Source of the DNA: Parvibaculum sp.
GTDB taxonomy: Bacteria; Pseudomonadota; Alphaproteobacteria; Parvibaculales; Parvibaculaceae
Assembly (NCBI RefSeq): GCF_030651915.1
Contig: NZ_JAUSBV010000008.1
Span: 124,001-188,000, forward strand
Reading direction: 5' to 3'
DNA: 64,000 bases
In this document: one piece after another, positions 31,505-40,976 of the stretch
Layout of the letters: the number at the start of each line of letters is the position of its first letter
How positions within the stretch are numbered: position 1 is the first letter of the stretch
Notes under the pieces: model-generated
Seen by the model: the letters and a program-made list of their open reading frames with translations, nothing else
What the model was told of the DNA's origin: nothing
Database searches by the model: none
Translations under genes and position numbers: made by a program

Positions 31505-33001
31505 CTACCCCGCAAAGACCGGCGCATATTTGTCCGCCCACGGACGGGCTTGTTCGAGCTCGAAGGCGAGTTCGAACAAGACCTTTTCGCCGCCCAATGG
31601 CGCGGCGAATTGCGAGCCGATGGGGAGGCCCTTGTCGTTCCACGACAGCGGCACCGACATGGCCGGCGTGCCGGCGACATTGTGGAGCGGCGTATAGGCC
31701 ACATAGCGGATGGTGCGTTCGTAAAGCGTGTCGAAGGGCACGCGGGGGTCCTGCTGCCCGAGCTTCGGCGGCGCCGAGGCCAGCATCGGCGTCAGCCAGA
31801 CATCGTAATCGGCCATGAAGGCATTGACCTGCGCCGTCGCCGCCGCGAACTGCGCCAGCGCCCTTTCCATCGCATCGCCGGGCATGGCATCGAAAAAGGC
31901 CGCAAGGCCGTTGGTCCAGGGCTCGAGCACCTCGTTGGGATCGAGGCCGTTTTCCTTCGCCAGCTTGACGAGATGCGAGGGACCGGACGCCCAGACGGTC
32001 AGGAAGGCGTCGATGAAGGGCTCGCCCTCGACCGGATTGCGGGCCGGGATGATTTCATGGCCGAGATCGGCGCAGAGCTTCGCCGTCTCTTCGAGCGCCG
32101 CCTTGACGTCGGCATCGGGCTCGGTGCCGTAATAGCTCATCGTGTCGAAGGCGATCTTGAGCCGCTTCTTGCCCGGCGCCGTGACGCGGCCGACCGGCGC
32201 GAAGGTGGCGCCCTCGCCTGTCATCTCGGTGACCGCAAAAAGCGTTGCGCTGTCGCGCACCGAGCGGCTGACGCAATGCTGGACGCCGATATCGCCCGGC
32301 AGGTTACGCTCGCCGGTAAAAATGCGGCCACGGCTCGGCTTCAACCCGAAGACGCCGCAGCACGATGCCGGAATGCGGATCGAACCGCCGCCATCGGTCG
32401 CATGCGCCAGCGGCACCATGCCCGCCGCAACCGCCGCCGCCGCGCCACCCGACGAACCGCCGGAGGAATGTTCGAGGTTCCACGGATTGTGGCAGGGCGC
32501 GAGAAGCAGCGATTCCGTGGTGCCGAGCAGGCCGAATTCCGGCGTGTTGGACTTGCCGACCATGACGAAGCCGGCCGCCTCATTGGCGGCGATCAGCGGG
32601 TCGGTCTCTTGCGAGATGTTTTTGGCGAAGAGATGCGAGCCAGAGGTGACGCGCGTGCCCTTGAGATTGTCGAGGTCCTTCACAAGATTGGGAACGCCGG
32701 TGAACGGACCCTTGGGCAGCGGACCCGCCGCCGCCGCGCGGGCGCGGTCGTAAAGCTCGGTGACGACCGCATTGACCTGTGGATTGACTTTTTCGATGCG
32801 GGCAATGGCGGCATCGACCAGTTCGAGCGCGCTCGTCTCGCCCTTGGCGACCAGATCGGCCTGTGCCAGCGCATCGAGCCGCGCCAGATCGGGCGCGGCC
32901 AGCGCCGGACGGAAGCCGGCGCCGTAAGCGCCTGCAACCACGGCCGTCGCCGCCGTCGATTTCAGAAAATGCCGGCGCGAAAGCTGCCTGCCCATGCCCA
33001 A
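31505..33001 (-). CDS. Amidase signature family protein, Tat-exported
   Basis: A 498-residue amidase with a twin-arginine signal at the N-terminus (RQLSRRHFLKSTAATAVVAGAYGAGF), so it is probably exported folded. The catalytic triad is present: Lys in NLVKDLDNLKG, Ser in the SSGGSSGGAAAAVAAG loop, and Ser in DGGGSIRIPASCCG. The substrate cannot be told from sequence. The gene is convergent with radC and divergent from purB. Confidence 0.92.
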   Translation of the reverse strand: MGMGRQLSRRHFLKSTAATAVVAGAYGAGFRPALAAPDLARLDALAQADLVAKGETSALELVDAAIARIEKVNPQVNAVVTELYDRARAAAAGPLPKGPFTGVPNLVKDLDNLKGTRVTSGSHLFAKNISQETDPLIAANEAAGFVMVGKSNTPEFGLLGTTESLLLAPCHNPWNLEHSSGGSSGGAAAAVAAGMVPLAHATDGGGSIRIPASCCGVFGLKPSRGRIFTGERNLPGDIGVQHCVSRSVRDSATLFAVTEMTGEGATFAPVGRVTAPGKKRLKIAFDTMSYYGTEPDADVKAALEETAKLCADLGHEIIPARNPVEGEPFIDAFLTVWASGPSHLVKLAKENGLDPNEVLEPWTNGLAAFFDAMPGDAMERALAQFAAATAQVNAFMADYDVWLTPMLASAPPKLGQQDPRVPFDTLYERTIRYVAYTPLHNVAGTPAMSVPLSWNDKGLPIGSQFAAPLGGEKVLFELAFELEQARPWADKYAPVFAG

Positions 33002-33187
33002 ATCCTCCCTTTATGTTCGCTGCCGCCTGTCGCGGCTTGAGAGGGAGGGTAGCGCGGCGAACGACGGAAATGAAAGAGATTCGGGCACTTTCCAGCCCAT
33101 CCCGGCCTGCTATTGAGCGCCGGGTGTCCAAGTGCTACACCCTGCGCATTCCTGCAAGACCGGTTTTTCCAAGCCCGAGAGGCGCCG

Positions 33188-34531
33188 ATGATCCCCCGCT
33201 ATTCGCGGCCCGAAATGGTCGCCATCTGGGAACCCGAGACGAAGTTCCGCATCTGGTTCGAGATTGAGGCGCACGCCTGCGCGGCGCTGGCGGAACTGGG
33301 CGTGATCCCGAAGGAAGCGGCAAAGAATATCCGCGCACGCGGCGACAAGGCGGTCTTCGACGTCGCCAGGATCGACGAGATCGAGCGCGAGGTGAAGCAC
33401 GACGTCATTGCCTTCCTGACGCATCTGGCCGAATTCATCGGCGAGGATTCGCGCTTCGTCCATCAGGGCATGACCTCGTCGGACGTGCTCGACACCTGCT
33501 TCAACGTGCAGCTCGTGCGCGCGACCGACATTCTGCTGGCCGACATGGACGCGCTGCTGGCCGCCCTCAAGCGCCGCGCCTTCGAGCACAAGGACACAGT
33601 CTGCATCGGCCGCAGCCACGGCATCCATGCCGAGCCCGTGACCTTCGGGCTGAAAATGGCGCAGGCCTATGCCGAGTTCGAACGCTGCCGCGAACGCCTG
33701 GTCGCGGCGCGCAAGGAAGTGGCAACCTGCGCGATTTCGGGCGCGGTCGGCACTTTCGCCAATATCGACCCGCGCGTCGAAGAACATGTCGCCAAAGCGC
33801 TCGGCCTCGAAGTCGAGCCCGTGTCGACACAGGTGATCCCGCGCGACCGCCACGCGATGTATTTCGCAACGCTCGGTGTCGTCGCCTCGTCGATCGAGCG
33901 GCTCGCCACCGAAATCCGTCATCTGCAGCGCACCGAAGTGCTCGAAGCCGAGGAGTTTTTCTCCGAAGGCCAGAAGGGCTCCTCGGCGATGCCGCACAAG
34001 CGCAATCCGGTGCTGACCGAAAATCTGACCGGGCTTGCCCGCCTCGTGCGCGGCATGGCGATCCCGGCGATGGAAAACGTGGCGCTCTGGCACGAGCGCG
34101 ACATTTCGCATTCTTCGGTCGAACGCATGATCGGCCCGGACGCGACGGTGACGCTCGACTTCGCGCTCAACCGCCTGACCGGCGTCATCGACAAGCTGCT
34201 CGTATATCCTGAGCAGATGCAGAAGAACCTCGACAAGCTCGGCGGCCTGGTGCATTCGCAGCGCGTGCTGCTGGCGCTGACGCAGAAGGGCGTTGCCCGC
34301 GAGGACGCCTATCGCCTCGTGCAGCGCAACGCCATGCCGGTGTGGCGCGGCGAAGGCAACTTCCTCGAACTGCTGAAAGCCGACAAGGATGTGTCGGCGA
34401 AGCTGTCGGATGCCGACCTCGAGGCGCTGTTCGACCTCGGCTATCACACGCGCCAGGTCGACACGATCTTCGCCCGCGTCTTCGGCAAGGAAGCGATGGC
34501 GGCCGCCAAAAAGGGCAAGGCGGCGGAGTAA
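33188..34531 (+). CDS. purB: Adenylosuccinate lyase
   Basis: A 447-residue enzyme of purine synthesis, acting on SAICAR and adenylosuccinate. The fumarase-family signature SSAMPHKRNPVLTENLTGLAR (catalytic Ser loop) is present, as are TSSDVLDTC and GRSHGIHAEP, with the catalytic His. ATG 33188 (MIPRYSRPEM) has GAGAGGCG upstream. It starts 186 bases from the divergent amidase gene and stands apart from the purC-purL cluster at 40 kb. Confidence 0.97.
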   Translation: MIPRYSRPEMVAIWEPETKFRIWFEIEAHACAALAELGVIPKEAAKNIRARGDKAVFDVARIDEIEREVKHDVIAFLTHLAEFIGEDSRFVHQGMTSSDVLDTCFNVQLVRATDILLADMDALLAALKRRAFEHKDTVCIGRSHGIHAEPVTFGLKMAQAYAEFERCRERLVAARKEVATCAISGAVGTFANIDPRVEEHVAKALGLEVEPVSTQVIPRDRHAMYFATLGVVASSIERLATEIRHLQRTEVLEAEEFFSEGQKGSSAMPHKRNPVLTENLTGLARLVRGMAIPAMENVALWHERDISHSSVERMIGPDATVTLDFALNRLTGVIDKLLVYPEQMQKNLDKLGGLVHSQRVLLALTQKGVAREDAYRLVQRNAMPVWRGEGNFLELLKADKDVSAKLSDADLEALFDLGYHTRQVDTIFARVFGKEAMAAAKKGKAAE

Positions 34532-34594
34532 GGCTTCACCGCGCCGTCACAATCCGGCCTATACTGCGCGGATTGTCATTCCCCGGGGGTTCCC

Positions 34595-35317
34595 ATGCTT
34601 CGTACCGCTTTCGACGGCGCGCGCCGCCGCCGCATCTATCTCTTTCGCCATGGCGACGTTTCCTATGTCGACGACAAGGGCAACCGGGTGGCCGACTCGA
34701 CCGCCGTGCCGCTGACCGACTGGGGCCGCGAACAGGCGGCGCTGACCGGCAAGGCGCTCGCCGCCATCCCTTTCGACCGCGCGGTCGCCTCCGCCTTTCC
34801 GCGCTCGGTCGAAACGGCCGAGCTGATCCTTGCCGGCCGCGGGCTGGCGGTCGAACGCCATGCCGGTTTCGTCGAGTTCCAGGGCAATCCTCAATTCCGC
34901 GACAAGATCACCGATCTCAACGACATCGCCTATGCCTTCCGCAGCGCGCATGAACCGGGCGCGCGCTACAATGGCGGCGACAGCTTCGAGGAAGTGAACA
35001 CGCGGGTGACGGCGGCGCTCGAAACGCTGATCGCCGAACCTGAATGGGAAACGCTGGCGCTGGTCGCGCATGGCGGCATCAACCGCCTCGTCATCGGCTG
35101 GGCCTTCGGCACCGGCCTGCAAACCTTCGCCGCCATCGACCAGAACACCTGCTGCCTCAACGTCATCGATTTCGACGAACATCCGGAAACGCGCGAGATC
35201 GTTCGGAAGTCGGTGCGCGCGATGAACATCGCCGTTTATGACGTGGTCAAGGAAGGCAACCACCTGCAATCGCTGGAACAGATCGCAACGCGGCTGAAAC
35301 CGAAGACTGTCGTCTGA
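34595..35317 (+). CDS. Histidine phosphatase family protein
   Basis: A 240-residue protein of the phosphoglycerate mutase-like superfamily. The catalytic RHG motif is in RIYLFRHGDVSYVD, further conserved parts are FPRSVETAEL and the second His in LALVAHGGINRLV. The substrate is unknown; family members range from sugar-phosphate to alpha-ribazole phosphatases. It lies close downstream of purB on the same strand and convergent with an enoyl-CoA hydratase gene four bases away. Confidence 0.88.
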   Translation: MLRTAFDGARRRRIYLFRHGDVSYVDDKGNRVADSTAVPLTDWGREQAALTGKALAAIPFDRAVASAFPRSVETAELILAGRGLAVERHAGFVEFQGNPQFRDKITDLNDIAYAFRSAHEPGARYNGGDSFEEVNTRVTAALETLIAEPEWETLALVAHGGINRLVIGWAFGTGLQTFAAIDQNTCCLNVIDFDEHPETREIVRKSVRAMNIAVYDVVKEGNHLQSLEQIATRLKPKTVV

Positions 35318-35320
35318 GCG

Positions 35321-36100
35321 CTACTTCTTGCCCTTCACAAACTTGTCGCTCTCTTCCTGCGCCGAGCGGAAATTGGTCGAAAGCTGGCTCTGGTCGGCAT
35401 CGGCATAGCTCGCCACCTTGTGGAGCGCATAGGCGGTCGCGTTGACCGCTTCCTTGACCATGCGCACGGCGGGTGCCGGCATCGACGCGGCGGCGGCGGC
35501 AAGCGCCATCGCCTTTTCGACCACATGGCCGTCTTCGGCGACTTCCTCGACGAGCCCCCAGTCGAGCGCGTGCTCGGCACTCATGCGCTCGCAGAGAATG
35601 CAGATGCGCTTGGCACGCGCTGGGCCCACCAATGTGATCAGGCGCGGCAGCGCGCCCCATTGCAGGTTGATGCCGATCTTGACTTCCGGCACATAGAGAA
35701 AGGCGCCCTTGCCCATGACGCGCCAGTCGAGCGCCAGCGGCAGCGCGACGCCGGCGCCGACCGCCATGCCCTCGATGGCCGCGACCGTGATCTGCGGCAT
35801 GTCTTCCCAGGCCTGGCAGAGCCGGACGCCGCGATAATAGGTCTGGCGCAGCTCGAGATCGGTGCCGGCCGTTACCGCGCGGGTCGCGCGCTCCTTGAGG
35901 TCGATGCCACCGGAGAAAGCCTCACGTGTGCCGGTGAGAACGACCGCCTGCGTGTCGAGATCGTCCTGGAAGCGGCGGGCGACATCGGTGAGTTCGAGGA
36001 TCGTTTCCTGATTGAAGGCGTTACGCGCGCCCTTGCGGTCGAAGCGTACCAGCGCGACGGCGCCTTTTTTCTCGATGGTGACGTTGTTGTAAGCGGTCAT
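35321..36100 (-). CDS. Enoyl-CoA hydratase/isomerase family protein
   Basis: A 259-residue crotonase-fold protein. The oxyanion-hole segments are REAFSGGIDLKE and AAIEGMAVGAGVALPLALDWR. The usual second catalytic Glu region reads EVKIGINLQWGALPRLI, so at least one acidic residue is kept. It probably acts on acyl-CoA thioesters in fatty-acid or aromatic breakdown; the exact reaction is uncertain. ATG 36100 follows a GGGGAGG ribosome-binding site. It lies downstream of the PQQ dehydrogenase on the same strand (77 bases). Confidence 0.88.
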   Translation of the reverse strand: MTAYNNVTIEKKGAVALVRFDRKGARNAFNQETILELTDVARRFQDDLDTQAVVLTGTREAFSGGIDLKERATRAVTAGTDLELRQTYYRGVRLCQAWEDMPQITVAAIEGMAVGAGVALPLALDWRVMGKGAFLYVPEVKIGINLQWGALPRLITLVGPARAKRICILCERMSAEHALDWGLVEEVAEDGHVVEKAMALAAAAASMPAPAVRMVKEAVNATAYALHKVASYADADQSQLSTNFRSAQEESDKFVKGKK

Positions 36101-36177
36101 GGCCCGCGCCTCCCCTTTGTTGTTCTTGTCGAACGATTGTGCGGGGAGGCGCGGGACGATGACAAGCGGAATGCGGG

Positions 36178-38103
36178 CTATTCCGGCAGCGCGAAGGCGA
36201 CGACAGAATCGCCAAGCTTCGTCGTGGCGCGGGCGTGACCGCCGGCCGCGATGACGACATATTGGCGGCCCTGCCATTCATAGGTCATCGGCGTCGCCTG
36301 CCCGCCGGCGGGGAGACGGCCTTTCCAGAGTTCGGCGCCCGTCGCCGCATCGAAAGCGCGCAGATAATCATCCATCGCGGCGCCGATGAAGACGACGCCG
36401 CCCGCCGTGACGACGGGTCCGCCGAAATTGGGCGTGCCCCATTTCAGCGGCAGCGGCAACGGCGCGAGATCGCGCACCGTGCCGAGCACGCTTTCCCATT
36501 TGATCGTGCCATCGGAAAGATCGACCGCGGTCAGCATGCCCCAGGGCGGCGGATTGCAGGGAAGATCCAACGGCGACAGCACAAGCTCGCGCTTGACGGC
36601 CCAGCGCGTCGGCAATTGCGGCGAGATTTCCTCGTTCGGCTCGGCAGCCTTCGCGGCTTCGTAGTTTTCGGACGGAACCAGCGTGATCAGATGCGCGGCG
36701 CGGCTGGTGTTGATGTACATGAGCTGGCTTTCAGGATCGAACGCCATGCCGCCCCAGTTGGCGCCACCGCCGGTGAAGGGATACATGATCGTGCCCTGCG
36801 CCGAAGGCGGCGTGTAGAGGCCTTCCGAGCGCGCGGCGGCGATCTTTTCGCGGCACGCCTTGCGGTCCCAATATGTGAGGCCCCAAGCATCGTCCAGCGA
36901 GAGCGTCTGCGGCACCAGCGGTGGCGGCGCAACGGGAAACGGCTGCGTCGGCGACAGGAACTCGCCCGCCGCGCCGTCCTGCGGCACCGGACGCTCCTCG
37001 ATTTCGAAAACCGGCTTGCCGGTGTCGCGGTCGAAAACGAAGACGAAGCCTTGCTTGGTCACCTGCACCACCGCGTCGAGCGGCTTGCCGTCGCGCGTCA
37101 GCGTGACGAGGCTCGGCTGCGCCGGCAGATCGTAGTCCCAGACGTCGTGATGCACGGTCTGGAAATGCCAGCGCACTTTGCCGGTCGCCGCTTCGAGCGC
37201 CACGACGGAATTCGAATAACGATTGTCGCCCGAACGCAAGCCGCCGAAGAAATCGGGCGAGGGCGAGGATGTCGGCAGAAAGAACATCCCGCGCGCCTCG
37301 TCGGCCGACATCGGCGCCCAGACATTGGCATGGCCGGTACGCGCCGCAACGCCGCGCGGCCAGTCTTCGGGATGATCCTTCGCGCCGCGCGTCACCGGAT
37401 TGAAATCCCAGAGCGGCTTGCCGTTGCGCGCATCGAAAGCGCGAACGGTTCCTTTCGGCGCATCGACACGGCGGTTGTCGCTGATCGCCGAGCCGATGAT
37501 GACGACGCCGCGCGCAACGGCGGGCGGCGAGGTGATGTGGAATTCGCCCGGCCAGATGAGATCCATACCCGGATCGATGCGCACTTCGCCGTCGGCGCCG
37601 AAACCGAGACAGGGCTGCCCCGTCGGCGCATCGAGCGCGATCAGGCGCGAGTCGACCGTGCCCATGAAAAGCCTTGTCGCGCAGAGATCGCCGGGCGCTG
37701 CCTCGGCATCCGTCCATGGCGTGACGCCGCGGCAGACGAACTGATTGGCCGGCCGGTAGCCGGTCGTCACTTTCGGGTCGTAGCGCCATTTTTCGGCGCC
37801 GGTGCCCGGATCAAGGGCAATGACCTCATTGAACGGCGAACAGAAGATCAGCGATCCGGCAACAAGGATCGGCGTCCCTTCGAAGGCCGAGTACTTCATG
37901 TCGTCGGCACGGGTCTCCATGTCGCCGGTCCGGTAGGTCCAGACGGGTTTCAGCTTGCCGACATTGACGGGCGTGATCTGCACCGCCGTCGAATGGCGCT
38001 GGCCGCCCGCATCGCCGCCGTAATGGCTCCAGCCCGCCGCCATTGCCGGGACGGCCAGGCACATAGAGATCAGGACGCCGAAGACAGAGTGCCGCGGGAA
38101 CAT
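36178..38103 (-). CDS. PQQ-dependent dehydrogenase, periplasmic
   Basis: A 641-residue quinoprotein. A signal peptide (MFPRHSVFGVLISMCLAVPAMA) leads into GWSHYGGDAGGQRHSTAVQI, typical of the PQQ dehydrogenase beta-propeller. W-motif repeats include ALDPGTGAEKWRYDP, AFDARNGKPLWDF, ALEAATGKVRWHF and FDAATGAELWKG. HHDVWDYDLPAQPSLV is the conserved active-site region of quinoprotein glucose dehydrogenase relatives. No CXXCH haem site is present, so it would pass electrons to a separate carrier. Substrate is probably a sugar or alcohol. The start at 38103 has AAGGGG upstream, and an operator-like palindrome lies 18-34 bases before it. Confidence 0.92.
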   Translation of the reverse strand: MFPRHSVFGVLISMCLAVPAMAAGWSHYGGDAGGQRHSTAVQITPVNVGKLKPVWTYRTGDMETRADDMKYSAFEGTPILVAGSLIFCSPFNEVIALDPGTGAEKWRYDPKVTTGYRPANQFVCRGVTPWTDAEAAPGDLCATRLFMGTVDSRLIALDAPTGQPCLGFGADGEVRIDPGMDLIWPGEFHITSPPAVARGVVIIGSAISDNRRVDAPKGTVRAFDARNGKPLWDFNPVTRGAKDHPEDWPRGVAARTGHANVWAPMSADEARGMFFLPTSSPSPDFFGGLRSGDNRYSNSVVALEAATGKVRWHFQTVHHDVWDYDLPAQPSLVTLTRDGKPLDAVVQVTKQGFVFVFDRDTGKPVFEIEERPVPQDGAAGEFLSPTQPFPVAPPPLVPQTLSLDDAWGLTYWDRKACREKIAAARSEGLYTPPSAQGTIMYPFTGGGANWGGMAFDPESQLMYINTSRAAHLITLVPSENYEAAKAAEPNEEISPQLPTRWAVKRELVLSPLDLPCNPPPWGMLTAVDLSDGTIKWESVLGTVRDLAPLPLPLKWGTPNFGGPVVTAGGVVFIGAAMDDYLRAFDAATGAELWKGRLPAGGQATPMTYEWQGRQYVVIAAGGHARATTKLGDSVVAFALPE

Positions 38104-38120
38104 CGGAAACCCCTTGTTAA

Positions 38121-38137
38121 ATGAATGGTTCATTCAT
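38121..38137. promoter_or_regulatory. Palindromic operator-like site for TetR regulator
   Basis: ATGAATGGTTCATTCAT has 6-base inverted arms (ATGAAT / ATTCAT) around five bases. It lies between the divergent PQQ dehydrogenase and TetR genes, close to the dehydrogenase start. The form TGAATGG..CATTCA is typical for TetR-family operators. Confidence 0.7.
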
Positions 38138-38222
38138 ATAATACCCTTTCATGATGGATGCAAGCGGCTTGACGAAATCGGTCCCGCCCGGCCTTTTGGA
38201 GCCGCGGCACAAGGGGAGATAA

Positions 38223-38924
38223 ATGAGACGCAAGGCCGGGAATCGACTGGAGGACATCGCCGAGGCCGCAGTGGCCTGTTTCACCGATATGGGCATCAAA
38301 CGCACCCAGATGGCCGACGTGGCGCGGACGGCAGGCGTTTCGGCCGGCACGCTCTATCTCTATGTCGCCAGCAAGGAAGCACTGTTTCACCTCGCCATCC
38401 TGAGGGTCTGCGACCGGCCGCTCGACAAACTCGCCCTGCCCCTCACCGATCCCGGAATCGAGGAGACGGTGGCGGTCTATGCGGCGCGGGTGGCGGAAGT
38501 GGCCGAATGGCCCGCGCTGCGCGCGGCGCGGGCTCCCGGCGCCCGGCCCGGCCACGAAACGCTGGTCGCCATTGGCGGCGAACTCTACGACATGCTGCAC
38601 GAGGCGCGTCGCGCCATCTGGCTGCTCGATCACTGCGCGCGCGAGATACCGGCGTTCGACTCCCTGCTCTCCACCGACATGCGCGGCCACTACCGCGACG
38701 ACATTGCCGCCGTGGCGCTGAAGGCGGCCGGCCGGACCGGCACGCCGAATGCAGCGATACGGCTGGCGGCGCGCCTTGCCATCGAGATCATCGCCTGGGC
38801 GGCCATGCACCGAATGAAGGAGACGCCCGCCAACCTGATCGACGGGCTCGACGAGGCCGGGGCCCGGAAAACCGCCACAGAAAGCTTTGCCGCCGTCGTT
38901 CTGGCCGCCGCGGGTGGCAATTAG
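38223..38924 (+). CDS. TetR-family transcriptional regulator
   Basis: A 233-residue regulator. The N-terminal HTH domain is RLEDIAEAAVACFTDMGIKRTQMADVARTAGVSAGTLYLYVASKEALFH, with the typical TetR recognition helix. The ligand-binding C-terminal domain is not classifiable by eye. It is divergent from the PQQ dehydrogenase gene, with a palindrome between them, and so probably represses that gene until an inducer appears. The inducer is unknown. Confidence 0.92.
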   Translation: MRRKAGNRLEDIAEAAVACFTDMGIKRTQMADVARTAGVSAGTLYLYVASKEALFHLAILRVCDRPLDKLALPLTDPGIEETVAVYAARVAEVAEWPALRAARAPGARPGHETLVAIGGELYDMLHEARRAIWLLDHCAREIPAFDSLLSTDMRGHYRDDIAAVALKAAGRTGTPNAAIRLAARLAIEIIAWAAMHRMKETPANLIDGLDEAGARKTATESFAAVVLAAAGGN

Positions 38925-38952
38925 CGCCATTTTGGCCACAAGTCGAAGCGCT

Positions 38953-38967
38953 TTAAGGGCTTCTTAT
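38953..38967. promoter_or_regulatory. CtrA-like box before PAS_5 gene
   Basis: TTAAGGGCTTCTTAT fits TTAA-N7-TTAA with one mismatch. It lies 56 bases before the PAS_5 protein gene, a reasonable promoter distance. Such near matches occur by chance, so this is weak on its own. Confidence 0.35.
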
Positions 38968-39022
38968 CGCTTTGGGGACGACATTATGAACTGAATTGCC
39001 GTCAGAACGGGCACCCCCAGCA

Positions 39023-39547
39023 ATGTTTGCCAGCCTTCGAAAGCACAACGACCCGCAGTCCTTGCCGGCTGACGCTGTGCGCATCGAAACGGATGTGACG
39101 CCGATCGAGACGCCGCAGCATCCGCAATCTCAGGCTTTGCTCGATTTCTGGCGCCATCACCGGCAGGGCGACCGCCTGCTGAGCCGGGCCGATCTTCCCT
39201 GCCGCGCCATGAGCGCGTTGCTGCCCAGCGTCTTCGTGCTCGAGCCGCTGGATCCCGAAGGCGCCGACTGGCGGCTCAGGCTGATCGGCACGCAGTTGAC
39301 GGGCTGGCTGGGCTTCGATCCGACCGGCATGGCGATTTCAGACCTCTATCAGCCGGATTGCGTGGCCGAGAATGCCGAGGTCTACCGGCAGGTCACACGC
39401 GAACGCATCGTCCATGCGACGCAAGGACGGCTCTGCGGCATCAACCGCGATTTCCTGAGCCTCGAAATCCTGCATCTGCCGATCGAAGGCGCAACGCCGC
39501 AGGACATGCTGCTGCTCGGCAGCATCTCGATTTTCCCGGATATGTAA
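39023..39547 (+). CDS. PAS_5 domain protein (DUF1457 type)
   Basis: A 174-residue protein with the alphaproteobacterial PAS_5 pattern: ALLDFWRHHRQGDRLLSRADLP, then MSALLPSVFVLEPL, then DWRLRLIGTQLTGWLGFDPTGMAISDLY. These single-domain PAS proteins are common in this class and some are linked to motility or stress regulation, but functions are mostly unknown. ATG 39023 is chosen; a TTG at 38996 could add nine residues. A near-match CtrA box lies upstream. Confidence 0.82.
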   Translation: MFASLRKHNDPQSLPADAVRIETDVTPIETPQHPQSQALLDFWRHHRQGDRLLSRADLPCRAMSALLPSVFVLEPLDPEGADWRLRLIGTQLTGWLGFDPTGMAISDLYQPDCVAENAEVYRQVTRERIVHATQGRLCGINRDFLSLEILHLPIEGATPQDMLLLGSISIFPDM

Positions 39548-39565
39548 TGAGGGCGGCGACCGGCC

Positions 39566-39883
39566 TCAGCTCTGAAGCTGACGGATCGCTTCGTCCATCA
39601 GTTCGTCCATCGTGCGGCGAAGCTGGTGGTCGGATTGTTCGACGCCGGCTGCATCGAAATCGGCGCGGATCTTGTCGAACACATCCTGATCGCCCGCTTC
39701 CTTGAGGTCCGAGGTGACCACGTCCTGCGCATAGGCGTCGGCTTCCGCGCCGGACTTGCCGAGCAGACCCGCGGCCCACAGCCCCAGAAGCTTGTTGCGG
39801 CGCGCATTGGCCCTGAAACGCAGCTCCTCGTCATGGACGAACTTCTTTTCGAAACCGTCTTGGCGCTTGTCGAAGGTGGACAT
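39566..39883 (-). CDS. DUF1476 protein, F1-ATPase zeta-subunit-like
   Basis: A 105-residue helical protein: MSTFDKRQDGFEKKFVHDEELRFRANARRNKLLGLWAAGLLGKSGAEADAYAQ. This is the DUF1476 family, whose Paracoccus denitrificans member is the zeta subunit that inhibits F1Fo-ATP synthase rotation. The first helical segment is the inhibitory part in that model. The gene is convergent with the PAS_5 gene and divergent from purC. The family call is strong; the inhibitory role here is by analogy. Confidence 0.88.
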   Translation of the reverse strand: MSTFDKRQDGFEKKFVHDEELRFRANARRNKLLGLWAAGLLGKSGAEADAYAQDVVTSDLKEAGDQDVFDKIRADFDAAGVEQSDHQLRRTMDELMDEAIRQLQS

Positions 39884-40201
39884 GGGACCGGGTCACTCCG
39901 TTCAAAGGTCAGGGGCCGGCGGGAAGGGCCGCAGCGGCGCAAAACTGGCTCTAGGCATAGCCGCCCGGCCCTTTCAAATCAACCGCGATCGGGGACGCGG
40001 CGGGGCGCTGCGACGAAATGGCTAAGATGCTGATTTTTCGGGCATTTCCCGAAACCTTGCAGCGCGGCAAAACGGCGCCAGAGGCGCATTGTATCGCCCC
40101 CGGCCTTGCGTTAACTTGCGCACGCCGAAGAGCCGATTCCGCAACCGCTCTTCGCGCTCCCTCCGCTCAGCTTTCCGGGCCAACCGATTGGAATTCACGA
40201 C
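39884..40201. other. Divergent promoter region between DUF1476 gene and purC
   Basis: These 318 bases separate divergently transcribed genes, so two promoters are expected. I see no riboswitch-like fold or clear operator. The purC ribosome-binding site is weak (GGAATTCACGAC before the ATG). Confidence 0.5.
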
Positions 40202-40963
40202 ATGAGCCGGCGCAGACGCGTTTATGAAGGCAAGGCAAAGGTGCTGTACGAAGGCCCCGAGCCCGGCACGCTTGTCCAGCACTTCAAGGACGACGCGACC
40301 GCCTTCAACAACCAGAAGCGCGCCGTCATTGAGGGCAAGGGCGTCCTCAACAACCGGATTTCGGAATTCATCTTCACGCGCCTCAACGAGATCGGCGTGC
40401 CGACGCATTTCATCCGCTCGATCAACATGCGCGAGCAACTGATCCGCGAGGTCGAGATCATCCCCTGCGAAGTCGTGGTGCGTAACGTCGCCGCCGGCTC
40501 GCTGTCGAAACGCCTCGGCATTGAGGAAGGCACGGCGCTGCCGCGTTCGATCATCGAATTCTATTACAAGAACGACGAACTCGGCGACCCGATGGTGTCG
40601 GAAGAACACATCACCGCCTTCGGCTGGGCGACGCCGCAGGAAATCGACGACATGATGGCCCTGTCGCTGCGGATCAACGATTTCATGACCGGGCTCTTCC
40701 TCGGTGTCGGCATTCGTCTTGTCGACTTCAAGGTCGAATTCGGGCGCCTCTATGAAGGCGACATGGTGCGTGTGGTGCTGGCCGACGAGATCAGCCCGGA
40801 CTCGTGCCGGCTCTGGGACATCCGCTCCAACGACAAGCTCGACAAGGACCGGTTTCGCCGCGACCTGGGCGGTCTGATCGAAGCCTATCAGGAAGTGGCG
40901 CGCCGCCTCGGCATTCTCTTCGAGAACGAACCAAAACGCAGCGGCCCCAAGCTGGTGAAGTGA
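40202..40963 (+). CDS. purC: SAICAR synthetase
   Basis: A 253-residue enzyme that joins CAIR and aspartate in purine synthesis. Motifs: [19 protein letters not shown] (nucleotide binding), [20 protein letters not shown], and DFKVEFGR...[14 protein letters not shown], the family signature. It leads a compact run purC-purS-purQ-purL in which genes are separated by a few bases or overlap. Length and start are normal. Confidence 0.98.
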   Translation: MSRRRRVYEGKAKVLYEGPEPGTLVQHFKDDATAFNNQKRAVIEGKGVLNNRISEFIFTRLNEIGVPTHFIRSINMREQLIREVEIIPCEVVVRNVAAGSLSKRLGIEEGTALPRSIIEFYYKNDELGDPMVSEEHITAFGWATPQEIDDMMALSLRINDFMTGLFLGVGIRLVDFKVEFGRLYEGDMVRVVLADEISPDSCRLWDIRSNDKLDKDRFRRDLGGLIEAYQEVARRLGILFENEPKRSGPKLVK

Positions 40964-40976
40964 GGAACGACGACGC

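Noticed and set aside
31550-33040. Long plus-strand open frame of about 496 codons opposite the amidase gene
   Set aside because: It is the antisense of a well-supported gene, Arg/Gly/Ala-rich with no domain; such frames are common in GC-rich genomes.
36235-38124. Plus-strand open frame of about 629 codons opposite the PQQ dehydrogenase gene
   Set aside because: Low-complexity Arg-rich product and exact antisense placement to a clear family protein.
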